Below, piece after piece: positions 24,606 through 33,569 of a stretch of DNA of 64,000 nt (positions are counted from its first letter, which is position 1; each line of letters begins with the position of its first letter). Location of the stretch: NCBI GenBank assembly GCA_946531495.1, contig CAMNAQ010000003.1, forward strand, positions 1 through 64,000, given 5' to 3'. The notes beneath the pieces are model-generated. The model was not told the DNA's origin and did no database searches. It was given only the letters and a program-made list of their open reading frames with translations. Both the position numbers and the translations under genes were made by a program. The stretch is from an uncultured Lachnospiraceae bacterium (GTDB taxonomy: Bacteria; Bacillota; Clostridia; Lachnospirales; Lachnospiraceae).

Positions 24606-25430
24606 TTACGCTGCTTCGTATACTATTGAATAAGTAACACCGTCTTCAACGGGCTGTGAATCGATGCCGTACTGTCCGTATTCTCCGTCTACATAGAATG
24701 CCCAGTAAGCGTTGTCCTCTGCATATACAGCCTTCTCGCCGTTTACGGTCTCGACCATCATTCCGTATTCGCTCTCGGTGCCGTCATAGGTAAGGCCTTC
24801 TGCCTCATCCATGGCCTGCCTGAGGAATTCTGCATCGGTAGCGACTTCGTATGTAACGGTGTTTCCGTCGGAACCGGTAACCTCGATGATGATATGCTTG
24901 CTTCCTGCCTCATTTGCAGAAGCATCGGCGGATTCATATACGATGGAATAAGTATCTCCGTCGTTAACGGGCTGTGAATCGATGCCATACTGTCCGTACT
25001 CTCCGTTTACATAGAATGCCCAGTACGCATTGTCCTCTGCATATACAGCCTTCTCGCCGTTTACGGTCTCGACCATCATTCCGTATTCGCTCTCGGTGCC
25101 GTCATAGGTAAGGCCTTCTGCTTCGTCCATAGCCTGTCTGAGGAAGTCTGCATTCGTGGACACTTCATAGGTCACAATGCTTCCGTCTGCGCTCTTTACT
25201 TCGATGATGATATTCTTGCTTCCTGCTGCATCTGAATTGTTTTCTTCAGAGCCTGCATCATTACTGTCTGCATCGGTTACACTGCTGTCATCTGTCTGAG
25301 CTGTCTGCTGCTCTGATGCAGCGCTTCCGGATGAGGGCTTCGGCTTTGCAATATTGTAGATAACGATAAATGCTGCGATGAGTACGACAAGTGCGCATAC
25401 TCCGATGATAAGACCTTTTTTGTTTTTCAT
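24606..25430 (-). CDS. Surface-anchored protein with two tandem DUF4430 (transcobalamin-like) domains
   Basis: The start at 25430 (MKNKKG) is chosen because the upstream in-frame GTG at 25442 overlaps the AGGAG. The product is about 274 residues: a membrane anchor (about 5-26), a Ser/Asp/Glu-rich linker (about 30-70), then two copies of a ~98-residue domain. Each copy runs from IIIEV through FLRQAMDEAEGLTYDG and WAFYVNGEYGQYGIDSQP to YSIVYE. This is the DUF4430 fold, related to the C-terminal domain of transcobalamin/intrinsic factor. Control by a cobalamin riboswitch supports a corrinoid-capture role handing over to the ECF S-component. The two copies are nearly identical even at DNA level, suggesting recent duplication. 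Confidence 0.85.
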   Translation of the reverse strand: MKNKKGLIIGVCALVVLIAAFIVIYNIAKPKPSSGSAASEQQTAQTDDSSVTDADSNDAGSEENNSDAAGSKNIIIEVKSADGSIVTYEVSTNADFLRQAMDEAEGLTYDGTESEYGMMVETVNGEKAVYAEDNAYWAFYVNGEYGQYGIDSQPVNDGDTYSIVYESADASANEAGSKHIIIEVTGSDGNTVTYEVATDAEFLRQAMDEAEGLTYDGTESEYGMMVETVNGEKAVYAEDNAYWAFYVDGEYGQYGIDSQPVEDGVTYSIVYEAA

Positions 25431-25473
25431 TTTTTCATTCACTCCTTTTTCGTGAAGAGCTTTTCATCTCTGC

Positions 25474-25500
25474 ATGAAAAAAACTCCGGGTGTCCCGGAG
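25474..25500 (-). terminator. Riboswitch-linked intrinsic terminator
   Basis: On the minus strand CTCCGGG and CCGGAG close a short loop, followed by T7. It lies between the riboswitch and the DUF4430 gene and could be the expression platform. Confidence 0.75.
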
Positions 25501-25579
25501 TAATGAAAGATCTGCCCATAGCAAACACAAACACACAGGATGTATTGCCGTAAAAAACAATACACTCTGTGACAGGTGT

Positions 25580-25600
25580 AAAAAAAGGGTTTCACTACCC
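25580..25600 (-). terminator. Second hairpin plus T7 in the riboswitch leader
   Basis: On the minus strand GGGT and ACCC flank a short loop followed directly by T7. It sits just after the riboswitch core, so two terminator-like elements stand in series. Confidence 0.55.
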
Positions 25601-25619
25601 ATTACGCGGGGTCTCGAAA

Positions 25620-25880
25620 TAATGCAGACAGGCAGGTCTTTCGGCTGGGGTTTTTAAAGCGGCATATCACCACCTTCTCGAAGAAAAGGAAAAGCCTTGA
25701 TTCTTCAATGGGCTTGTCTGCCGGACAATTGGTGAATGTCATAAACCGACACGGCGACGCGTTCGTGCGGGAATCACACCCGCTTCCCTATTCTCCCGTA
25801 TCCTTATCACGAAGTGATCATGCTTTCCGGATGAGAAAACAAAAACGTGATTCGGCACGGATACAGGCACCTGTAAGCTC
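25620..25880 (-). promoter_or_regulatory. Cobalamin riboswitch
   Basis: Reading the minus strand, the conserved blocks appear in order: GGTGCC (25871-25866), GGGAA followed by GCGGGTGTGATTCCCGC (about 25784-25767), then the GCGTCGCCGTGTCGGT block (a variant of GCNGCCCCCGCAACGGT), and AGCCGAAAGACCTGCC (about 25646-25631). This order and spacing match the B12 aptamer. Downstream are terminator hairpins and then the DUF4430 and ECF genes, which would be shut off when cobalamin is plentiful. Confidence 0.88.
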
Positions 25881-25944
25881 TTCAATATTTAATTGCAAAA
25901 GGATGTTACCACAAGGCCCTGATATATGCAAATATAAGCACAAA

Positions 25945-25953
25945 TGTTATAAT
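25945..25953 (+). promoter_or_regulatory. Extended -10 promoter candidate for glgX
   Basis: TGTTATAAT is an extended -10 element about 75 bases before the glgX start. No clear -35 is present, which is usual for extended -10 promoters. Confidence 0.4.
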
Positions 25954-26026
25954 ATAGCAGTCTGTAAGGTTCATCATAGCCGTCTGTTGTAACGGCAGAT
26001 AACAGTTTTCACCGGAGGATTTTTTC

Positions 26027-28318
26027 ATGGCAGAAAAGACCGTAAAGAAGACCTCGTCAAAAATACAAAATTCCGGCGCACCTTCCGCGTCAGGAAAAAA
26101 AGGATCGCCGGAAAAGAAAAAGTCATCTTCATCAAAAACCATATCCCCATCCGCTGCTGAAAGCATTGCGCTGGAGACCCGGAATGCGGTGAAGAAATTT
26201 GCGACCATTTCCGATGTGAGAGCAGCCATAACGAATCTCGGAGAGATCCATATGGAGCCCTACGACGTTATAGAAGGATATGGCGTAAGACCGGGCATAT
26301 ATGAACTGAACGGGGCTACGGCGATCCCTACCGGTGTCAATTTCACTATCTCATCCAATCAGGCATATTCATGCGAACTGCTTCTTTTTAAAAGAGAAAG
26401 CAACACTCCCTATGCCGTACTTCCTTTCCCGGACAGCTACCGCATAGGTAATGTCTGGTCCATGATCGTGTTTGATATCGATATCGAGGATTTTGAATAC
26501 GCATACCGGTTTGACGGCCCTTATGATAAGGATAAAGGACTGATCTTTGACAAGAACAGGATAGTGCTCGATCCGTATGCAAAGGCTGTGACCGGCCAGA
26601 GTAAATGGGGAACTCATAATTCATCCATATACAAGGCGCGTGTGGTCAAGAACAATTTTGACTGGGGCAGACATACGAGAAAGCATAAATCCATGGAGGA
26701 TCTCATAATCTATGAGATGCATGTCAGGGGCTTTACCAAGGATCCGTCCTCGGGAGCCGGGGAAAAATGCGGTACATTTGCCGGGATCATGGAAAAGATC
26801 CCTTATCTTAAGGAACTTGGCGTGAATGCTCTCGAACTCATGCCCATCTTTGAATTTGATGAAACTCTCGACCACAGGGACTTTTACGGAAGAGAGCTGA
26901 TGGATTACTGGGGATATAATACGATATCCTTTTTTGCACCGAATACCAGCTATACATCGGCGATAGAATATAACCGTGAAGGAACCGAACTCAGGGAGCT
27001 GATCAAGGCCTGCCACGAAAATGACATTGATGTTCTGCTGGATGTGGTATTCAATCATACCGCGGAAGGAAATGAAAACGGACCGGCTTTTTCCTTCAAG
27101 GGGATCGATAATAATATCTATTACATGCTGACTCCGGACGGGCATTATTTTAATTTTTCCGGATGCGGCAATACCCTTAACTGCAACCACCCGATCGTTC
27201 AAAGGATGATCCTTGACTGTCTCAGATACTGGGTGACGACATATCATGTGGATGGCTTCAGGTTCGATCTTGCAACGATCCTCGGAAGAAATGAGGACGG
27301 GTCTCCGATGAGCAAACCGCCGCTCCTTCAGTCCCTTGCATATGATCCAATACTCGGAAGATCAAAGCTGATCGCCGAGGCCTGGGATGCCGGCGGATTG
27401 TACCAGGTGGGCACATTCCCTTCCTGGAACAGATGGGCTGAATGGAACGGAAGATACCGTGACGATATCAGATCCTTTTTAAAGGGTGATCCGGGCAAGG
27501 CCTGTGATGCTGCAAAGAGGATATGCGGTTCTCCGGATCTGTATATCCCTGAGGTAAGGGGCCACAACGCATCGGTCAATTTCATAAATTGTCATGACGG
27601 CTTTACGCTTCATGATATGTATGTTTACAACGATAAGCATAATGATGAAAATAACTGGAACAATACCGACGGCGCCAATGATAACAGGAGCTGGAATTGC
27701 GGTACCGAAGGTGAGACCAGCGATCCGGGTATCAATGCACTCAGAAGAAGGATGGTAAGAAATGCCGCTGCGGTTCTTATGATGAGCAGGGGAACTCCGA
27801 TGTTCTTCATGGGCGATGAATTCGGTAATTCCCAGGGCGGAAATAATAATGCTTACTGTCAGGATAATTACATTTCCTGGCTCAACTGGAAGGACCTTGA
27901 ATCCAACAGCGGACTCTTCGATTTTTTCAGGCAGCTGATAAGGTTCAGAAAAGAGCATGACTGTATCAGGAAAAAGTGTGGGAATGATGCACTCGGCCTT
28001 CCGGGAATGTCGGTACATGACACCACTCCATGGAACAGTGATTTCTGCGATTATTCCCACTATGTGGGTGTGTGCTTTGCCGGATATCCGGGGAAGAAGG
28101 ATTATGAGCATCCCCAGGCGGTGTTCCTTGCGATAAATACCTATTGGGAGGACCTGGATGCTTCACTTCCCGCGCTTCCCGAGGAAAGCGGATACAGCTG
28201 GGTGCTGGCGGCAGATACATTCCTTGAGACGCCCTTTGATGCGGGCGGAGAAATATGCACCGGCTCCTTCAGGATAAGTGCAAGAAGCGTCAGGATCTAT
28301 GAGGCTCTCAAACAGTAG
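26027..28318 (+). CDS. glgX: Glycogen debranching enzyme / isoamylase-type GH13
   Basis: A 763-residue protein with CGGAGG before the ATG. Residues 1-50 form a Lys/Ser-rich low-complexity tail. A CBM48-like beta domain follows (about 85-190), then the GH13 barrel. Catalytic motifs are DVVFNHT, GFRFDLAT (nucleophile Asp), LIAEAWDAGG (acid/base Glu) and NCHDGF (transition-state Asp). The NNWNNTDGANDNRSWNCG stretch and MFFMGDEFGNSQGGNNNAYCQDN are typical of GlgX/isoamylase. It hydrolyses alpha-1,6 branches of glycogen or starch-derived dextrins. There is no signal peptide, so it acts inside the cell. It lies next to pgi, on the route from glucan to glycolysis. Confidence 0.92.
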   Translation: MAEKTVKKTSSKIQNSGAPSASGKKGSPEKKKSSSSKTISPSAAESIALETRNAVKKFATISDVRAAITNLGEIHMEPYDVIEGYGVRPGIYELNGATAIPTGVNFTISSNQAYSCELLLFKRESNTPYAVLPFPDSYRIGNVWSMIVFDIDIEDFEYAYRFDGPYDKDKGLIFDKNRIVLDPYAKAVTGQSKWGTHNSSIYKARVVKNNFDWGRHTRKHKSMEDLIIYEMHVRGFTKDPSSGAGEKCGTFAGIMEKIPYLKELGVNALELMPIFEFDETLDHRDFYGRELMDYWGYNTISFFAPNTSYTSAIEYNREGTELRELIKACHENDIDVLLDVVFNHTAEGNENGPAFSFKGIDNNIYYMLTPDGHYFNFSGCGNTLNCNHPIVQRMILDCLRYWVTTYHVDGFRFDLATILGRNEDGSPMSKPPLLQSLAYDPILGRSKLIAEAWDAGGLYQVGTFPSWNRWAEWNGRYRDDIRSFLKGDPGKACDAAKRICGSPDLYIPEVRGHNASVNFINCHDGFTLHDMYVYNDKHNDENNWNNTDGANDNRSWNCGTEGETSDPGINALRRRMVRNAAAVLMMSRGTPMFFMGDEFGNSQGGNNNAYCQDNYISWLNWKDLESNSGLFDFFRQLIRFRKEHDCIRKKCGNDALGLPGMSVHDTTPWNSDFCDYSHYVGVCFAGYPGKKDYEHPQAVFLAINTYWEDLDASLPALPEESGYSWVLAADTFLETPFDAGGEICTGSFRISARSVRIYEALKQ

Positions 28319-28335
28319 AAAATGCGCGCTTTTAA

Positions 28336-28364
28336 TTGAAATAATCGGGCCAAACGAGTAAGAT
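28336..28364 (+). promoter_or_regulatory. Promoter of pgi
   Basis: TTGAAA (28336-28341) and TAAGAT (28359-28364) are separated by 17 bases, 48 bases before the pgi start codon. Confidence 0.55.
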
Positions 28365-28411
28365 ATGTACGTTAAAGATTTATAAAAATCCTAATTCAAA
28401 GGAGAAAGATT

Positions 28412-29983
28412 ATGTCAATCAAATGGATTAATTACGATCAGCTCGATGCATCCGCAAAGCTTGCATCGGATACCCCGGCAGACCTTACCAAGGTCTTGAC
28501 TGCAGACAGGGTGAAGGCTTATTCCGCAAAGATGGCAGCAGGCATGGATTATAACTATGCTGCAAAAAATGTTGATGACACCATTTTAAAGGATCTTCAG
28601 AAGCTTGCAGACGAGGCCGGACTTATCGAGAAGTTCGAAGCACTCTATAACGGAGAGGTCATCAATACCGGAGAAAAGAGACTTGTTCTTCACCATCTGA
28701 CCAGAGGCCAGCTCGGCAATAAGGTTGAGTGTGAGGGCACCGATAAGAGAGCCTTCTATGTAAAGCAGCAGGAGAGGATCGCCGAGTTTGCAGGTAAGGT
28801 TCACTCCGGAGAGATAGTAAACGAAAAGGGTGAGAAGTTCACCACAGCCGTTCAGATAGGTATCGGCGGCTCAGACCTTGGTCCCAGGGCAATGTATCTT
28901 GCACTTGAGAACTGGGCTAAGGTAAACGGCTGCTTCAAGATGCAGGCACAGTTCATTTCCAACGTAGATCCCGATGATGCAGCAGGCGTTCTTGCAAATG
29001 TTGATGTTGCGCATTCGATCTTTATCCTGGTATCAAAGTCCGGAACCACCCTTGAGACCCTTACCAACGAAGCATTCGTTAAGGATGCTCTTAAGAAGGC
29101 CGGTCTTGATCCCGCAAAGCATATGATCGCTGTTACTTCTGAGACATCACCTCTTGCGGGAAACAGTGATTATCTCGATGCTTTCTTTATGGACGATTAC
29201 ATCGGCGGAAGATATTCATCCACATCTGCCGTAGGCGGAGCGGTTCTTTCGCTTGCATTCGGTCCCGATATCTTTGCCAGATTCTTAAACGGTGCTGCTG
29301 AGGAAGATAAGCTTGCTACCGAAAAGGATGTGCTTAAAAATCCCGATCTTCTCGATGCACTTATCGGAGTATATGAGAGAAATGTTCTCGGATACGGTTC
29401 AACGGCTGTTCTTCCTTATTCACAGGCAATGAGCAGATTCCCTGCTCACCTCCAGCAGCTTGATATGGAATCTAACGGAAAGAGCGTCAACCGTTTTGGA
29501 GAGCCCGTTTCATACGTTACCGGTCCTGTTATCTTCGGTGAGCCCGGAACCAACGGCCAGCACTCCTTCTATCAGCTCCTTCATCAGGGAACGGACATCA
29601 TCCCTCTCCAGTTCATCGGATTTAAGGAGAGCCAGCAGGGTATTGATGTGGACATTCAGGGAAGCACCAGCCAGAAGAAGCTCTGCGCTAACGTAGTTGC
29701 ACAGATCATGGCATTTGCCGGCGGAAAGGCTGACGAAAATAAGAACAAGAACTTTGCGGGAAACAGACCTTCAAGCATTATCGTCGGAGAAAAGCTCACT
29801 CCCGAAGCTCTCGGTGCACTTCTTGCACATTTCGAGAATAAGGTAATGTTCCAGGGCTTTGTATGGAACCTCAACAGCTTCGATCAGGAGGGCGTACAGC
29901 TCGGTAAGGTTCTTGCCAAGAAGGTACTTGCTCATGAAACCGACGGAGCACTCAAGGCATACAGTGAGCTTTTTGAGATCTGA
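28412..29983 (+). CDS. pgi: Glucose-6-phosphate isomerase
   Basis: A 523-residue cytosolic enzyme that interconverts glucose-6-phosphate and fructose-6-phosphate. AAAGGAG precedes the ATG. Family signatures are the sugar-phosphate-binding GIGGSDLGPRAM and LVSKSGTTLETLTNEA, and the catalytic-base region QLDMESNGKSVNRFG. The histidine in GEPGTNGQHSFYQLLHQG is also conserved. Codon bias is strong (AAG, GGA, CTT), as expected for a highly expressed glycolytic gene. It has its own promoter and terminator, so it is a single-gene transcript. Full length and intact. Confidence 0.96.
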   Translation: MSIKWINYDQLDASAKLASDTPADLTKVLTADRVKAYSAKMAAGMDYNYAAKNVDDTILKDLQKLADEAGLIEKFEALYNGEVINTGEKRLVLHHLTRGQLGNKVECEGTDKRAFYVKQQERIAEFAGKVHSGEIVNEKGEKFTTAVQIGIGGSDLGPRAMYLALENWAKVNGCFKMQAQFISNVDPDDAAGVLANVDVAHSIFILVSKSGTTLETLTNEAFVKDALKKAGLDPAKHMIAVTSETSPLAGNSDYLDAFFMDDYIGGRYSSTSAVGGAVLSLAFGPDIFARFLNGAAEEDKLATEKDVLKNPDLLDALIGVYERNVLGYGSTAVLPYSQAMSRFPAHLQQLDMESNGKSVNRFGEPVSYVTGPVIFGEPGTNGQHSFYQLLHQGTDIIPLQFIGFKESQQGIDVDIQGSTSQKKLCANVVAQIMAFAGGKADENKNKNFAGNRPSSIIVGEKLTPEALGALLAHFENKVMFQGFVWNLNSFDQEGVQLGKVLAKKVLAHETDGALKAYSELFEI

Positions 29984-30012
29984 TAAAGCTTAAGCTCCGG
30001 TTATTGTTAAGG

Positions 30013-30050
30013 AAACAACTGCCGCGCACAGGATGCGCGGCAGTTGTTTT
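30013..30050 (+). terminator. Intrinsic terminator after pgi
   Basis: AAACAACTGCCGCGCA and TGCGCGGCAGTTGTTT form a 16-bp stem around a 5-base loop, followed by a T-run. It is also usable by the convergent minus-strand gene. Confidence 0.9.
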
Positions 30051-30139
30051 ATGCTGCAAGCTGCATGGAGTTTTGCTGCATGTTTTGTGCTATACGGATA
30101 TTATTTGCCGATGTCTGCACTATATGGAAATTGCTTGCG

Positions 30140-31225
30140 TTACTCGGGATCGATCACTACCTTGAGTACCACAGGGTTATGGTCGGTGTATTTAAATCCG
30201 TGGTTTACTGTTTCGACTGAGATGACCGTAAGATTGTCCGATATGATGAATCCGTCGATTATATAGAACTGGAAGGAATCCGTATCCTGTACTCCTTCAA
30301 GAGGTCTGTCAAGGGATCTGCCGGAAGGGACGGACGGCTGCAGGAAGGTCAGGGAGCTGTCGAAATTGCTTTCATCAAGTATCCCGCTGTGCCAGCAGCC
30401 TTCCAATTCAGGATATCCGGATGTATCCGTGCTTGAAAATGACTGGTTAAAATCGCCTCCCGCTATGATATAGTTTCCTGCCTCAAGTTCATTTTTTAGG
30501 AAGTCTGCAAGCATCTTTGTCTGGGCAGCTTTGCCTTCACCGTCGTCAAATGCCTCGAGATGCAGATTTATGATGACAAGCTCCTTGTCCGAGCCTTCAA
30601 TGGGAATCCTGTTTACGGAGAGGCATCTTTTCAGATTGGCAACACGGACAGGCCATTTAAAAGGGCAGGGCAGGCTTATCCTTTCCGATCTTTCGATATC
30701 GTATGCGGAAAGGGTTACAAGACCGCTTCCCACTTCTCCGATGGGAGGAAGGGGGAAGGGTACGAAACGCGCATTGTAGTTATATGCGAATGTTCCGTCA
30801 AAAGAGGGGAACATATCCATAAAATACCTGAATTCGTCGGTATGATATGATCTTGCCGAATCGATATCGGTTTCCTGGAGAAGTATGATATCAGGCCCAA
30901 GATCCGACAGTATGGTGCCTATTCCGCTGAGATTCTCCGAAAGCCTTTCCTTATCGGCGGTATATACGTGACTTCCTCCGTCCATGAAAAAGTCGGCATT
31001 GTCTCCAAGTGCGCCGTATCCTACATTCCAGGAAACAATAGTCAGGGCATCACCTGTAAGCAGCCCGGTATCGCTTTCTGCGGCACCGCTTTCCACCGTA
31101 AGGCTTTCAACGGGATCTGGCTTGTATTCGGTGATCGTAAGATAAATGATGAGCATGACGAATACCAGGACAAGCGCACATATAAGTATAAGGAGTGTCT
31201 TGATTATTTTTTTGAAGATTTTCAT
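30140..31225 (-). CDS. Membrane-anchored endonuclease/exonuclease/phosphatase-family protein
   Basis: ATG at 31225 (MKIFKKIIKTLL) is chosen; a TTG nine bases upstream is only 2 bases from GGAGG. The product is about 361 residues. One N-terminal membrane helix (about 8-30) is followed by a linker and an EEP domain (about 60-360). EEP motifs are SWNVGYGA (metal-binding Asn), LLQETDID (Glu), NLHLEAF (His), GGDFNQSF (Asp/Asn) and YTDHNPVVLKV (Asp/His). All catalytic residues are present. The active site lies outside the cell; possible substrates are extracellular DNA, phospholipid headgroups or phosphorylated sugars. Transcribed alone on the minus strand. Confidence 0.85.
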   Translation of the reverse strand: MKIFKKIIKTLLILICALVLVFVMLIIYLTITEYKPDPVESLTVESGAAESDTGLLTGDALTIVSWNVGYGALGDNADFFMDGGSHVYTADKERLSENLSGIGTILSDLGPDIILLQETDIDSARSYHTDEFRYFMDMFPSFDGTFAYNYNARFVPFPLPPIGEVGSGLVTLSAYDIERSERISLPCPFKWPVRVANLKRCLSVNRIPIEGSDKELVIINLHLEAFDDGEGKAAQTKMLADFLKNELEAGNYIIAGGDFNQSFSSTDTSGYPELEGCWHSGILDESNFDSSLTFLQPSVPSGRSLDRPLEGVQDTDSFQFYIIDGFIISDNLTVISVETVNHGFKYTDHNPVVLKVVIDPE

Positions 31226-31292
31226 GATCTGCAATTCCTCCGTTAAAGGACCTTAAGCTGCATTATATCATTTTTCACACCTTTTTCATCTT

Positions 31293-31364
31293 AAATCCGG
31301 TCATCGTTTATCCCGCAGATCCGGTCCTTGGTTTTTCTGCAGATCCTGTTATCGTTTATCCTTA
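31293..31364. repeat. Three degenerate 24-base tandem repeats
   Basis: Units at 31293-31316, 31317-31340 and 31341-31364 share the pattern ATCCgGT..TcGTTTaTCC. They lie in the intergenic space between the EEP gene and the ATP-grasp gene, which diverge here. Possible regulator-binding array or a decaying minisatellite. Confidence 0.55.
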
Positions 31365-31458
31365 TGCGACCCCGCGGGGCGCGGGACTGCCGGGAGCTGC
31401 CTGATGACGATCGTTTCCCTGCGATATGATCACGATAAAGATACGTGTTCTGCGGATT

Positions 31459-31469
31459 TGTGGTATACT
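31459..31469 (+). promoter_or_regulatory. Extended -10 promoter for the ligase cassette
   Basis: TGTGG followed by TATACT gives an extended -10 (TGGTATACT) 35 bases before the ATP-grasp start. The -35 is poor. Confidence 0.45.
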
Positions 31470-31503
31470 TAAATGTATTATTTTTTCAGAGAGGAAGTGC
31501 GTT

Positions 31504-32721
31504 ATGTCACTTAGCTTTACCGACAGAGAATTCATTCCCGTTATGCTCGGAGGGGATATCAATACCTACAGCGTATCAAGGGCATTCTATGAAAAATATA
31601 ATGTAAAATGTTATGTATTCGGAAAGTTTCCCACAGGTCCGAGCTACGGAAGCAGGATCATTGAGTATGAAGCTGATCCCCGCATCGAGACGGATGAGTA
31701 TTTTGTTAAAAGGATCAATGACTTTGCCACGGAGCATAAGGATAAGACCATCATCCTTGTGGGGTGCGGCGATTCCTATGTGGCCCTTTGCTCAAAGCAT
31801 AAGAACGAGCTTGCAGATAATATAATCACACCCTATATAGATTATGATCTCATGCATTCACTTCAGATGAAGGAGACCTTCTACGGCCTGTGCGACAAGT
31901 GGGGGATCGATTATCCCGGAACTGTCATCTATGATCGCAGCATGGGTGAAGAATTTGAGATGAATTTCCCCTATCCCGTGATCATGAAGCCTTCAAACGG
32001 GATCCAGTACTGGGAGCATCCCTTTGATACCCAGAAGAAAGTATATACCATACATGACAGAAAAGAACTGATAAAGGTTCTTGATGATATCTACTCTGCC
32101 GGATATACGGATAAGATGATCATTCAGGATATGATCCCCGGAAATGACGAATATATGAGGGTCCTCACATCCTATTCCGACCGAAACGGAAAGGTTAAGA
32201 TGATGTGCCTCGGACATGTCCTTCTTGAGGAGCATACCCCTCACGGACTGGGAAATCATGCACTTATCATCACGGAGCCCAATAAAGAGCTCATGGAGAG
32301 AGTAAAGAATCTCCTTGAATCGATGAATTATGTGGGCTATTCCAATTTCGATATAAAATATGACACCCGTGACGGAAAATTTAAATTTTTCGAGATCAAT
32401 ACAAGACAGGGAAGAAGCAATTTCTATGTGACGGGATCCGGCTTCAATGTGGCCGAATATATAACGGAGGATTTCTTCTACGGAAAAGAACTTGAGCTTA
32501 AGTATGCCGAGGAAGAGCATCTCTGGACTGTGGTCCCAAGGGGCGTTGCTCTTAAGTATGTGAAGGATCCCGGTCTGAAGGCCAGGATGAAGAAGCTTTG
32601 GAGCTCCGGAGAGGTCGTGAATCCTGTTTTTCTCAAGGGCGATTCGAAGCCTGACAGAATGTACAGGATGATCAGAACCTATTTCAGCCATTATGTGAAG
32701 TTTAAGAGATACTATAAATGA
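31504..32721 (+). CDS. ATP-grasp carboxylate-amine ligase (D-aspartate ligase-like)
   Basis: The start at 31504 (MSLSFTDREFIPVMLGG) has GAGGAAG upstream; the ORF extends further but without a binding site. The product is about 405 residues. It has an N-terminal Rossmann-like part (ILVGCGDSYVAL) and an ATP-grasp domain with the ATP-binding lysine region PVIMKPSNGIQYWEHP. The metal-binding end FEINTRQGRSNFYVTG is also clear. The neighbours are an aspartate/glutamate racemase and a MurE-like ligase. This recalls the D-aspartate ligase (Aslfm) and racemase pair of Enterococcus faecium, which adds D-Asp to the peptidoglycan stem. By context it may couple a D-amino acid to a cell-wall or peptide precursor. 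The substrate is inference. Confidence 0.8.
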   Translation: MSLSFTDREFIPVMLGGDINTYSVSRAFYEKYNVKCYVFGKFPTGPSYGSRIIEYEADPRIETDEYFVKRINDFATEHKDKTIILVGCGDSYVALCSKHKNELADNIITPYIDYDLMHSLQMKETFYGLCDKWGIDYPGTVIYDRSMGEEFEMNFPYPVIMKPSNGIQYWEHPFDTQKKVYTIHDRKELIKVLDDIYSAGYTDKMIIQDMIPGNDEYMRVLTSYSDRNGKVKMMCLGHVLLEEHTPHGLGNHALIITEPNKELMERVKNLLESMNYVGYSNFDIKYDTRDGKFKFFEINTRQGRSNFYVTGSGFNVAEYITEDFFYGKELELKYAEEEHLWTVVPRGVALKYVKDPGLKARMKKLWSSGEVVNPVFLKGDSKPDRMYRMIRTYFSHYVKFKRYYK

Positions 32722-32849
32722 TGGCTGTGATGCTGACATTTGCATGTTTCTCCGAATAAAGAATAATGTGGGATGGATACCTGAAAATATACTGAAATAA
32801 TGTGGGACAAATGTCAGTAAATACGTGAAAAAATGATACGGGGAATTAT

Positions 32850-33557
32850 ATGAAAAAGATACTTGGAGTTATCGGCGGTATGGGGCCGGAAGCAACTGCA
32901 TATTTTTACGAAGAAGTCATAGCTCATACCAGAGCTCTCAGAGACCAGGATCATATCGATATGGTCATATTGAGCCACGCTTCGATGCCCGACAGAACCG
33001 AAGCTATCAATACCGGGGAATATGATGCGCTTCTTGCTTCCATGAAGGGCGAGGTCGAAAAGCTTGAAAAATGCGGAGCAGGAAATATAGCTATCCCGTG
33101 CAATACGTCCCACTTTTTTATAGACAGGATACAGGCTATGACCAGAGTGCCCGTGATAAACATGATCGATGAGACCGCGAAGGCTATAGCCGAAGGTGAG
33201 ATCAGAGTAAAGAAGGTTGGGATACTTGCAACCGACGGCGCGGTAAGGACAGGTCTTTATCAGAGCGCATGCAAAAAATACGGACTTGATTCCGAGATAC
33301 CGGATCCTGAATACCAGAAGAAGGTCATGTCCCTTATCTATGATGATATAAAAGCCGGAAAGCTTGGGGATGAGGATAAATTCCACGATGCGGTATCCAA
33401 TCTTCAGGAAAAGGGATGTAATGTGATAATACTCGCATGCACGGAACTGAGCGTGTACAAGAAGCATCATAAGGTTCCCATGCACTGCGTTGATGCACTC
33501 GATGTACTTGTTAAGGAATCCATAATACGTAGCGGCGCACAGTACGAGGAATTGTGA
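32850..33557 (+). CDS. Aspartate/glutamate racemase family protein
   Basis: A 235-residue cytosolic enzyme with GGGGAA before the ATG. It is PLP-independent: the two catalytic cysteines are in AIPCNTSHFF and LACTELSV, and the family start is ILGVIGGMGPEATAYF. It interconverts L- and D-aspartate (or glutamate). It lies 128 bases after the ATP-grasp ligase and 12 bases before the Mur-type ligase, so the three genes probably act together. It could supply D-Asp for a cell-wall cross-bridge. The sequence is closer to the broad-specificity (YgeA/RacX-like) group than to MurI. Confidence 0.9.
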   Translation: MKKILGVIGGMGPEATAYFYEEVIAHTRALRDQDHIDMVILSHASMPDRTEAINTGEYDALLASMKGEVEKLEKCGAGNIAIPCNTSHFFIDRIQAMTRVPVINMIDETAKAIAEGEIRVKKVGILATDGAVRTGLYQSACKKYGLDSEIPDPEYQKKVMSLIYDDIKAGKLGDEDKFHDAVSNLQEKGCNVIILACTELSVYKKHHKVPMHCVDALDVLVKESIIRSGAQYEEL

Positions 33558-33569
33558 CTTTCGGATTGA

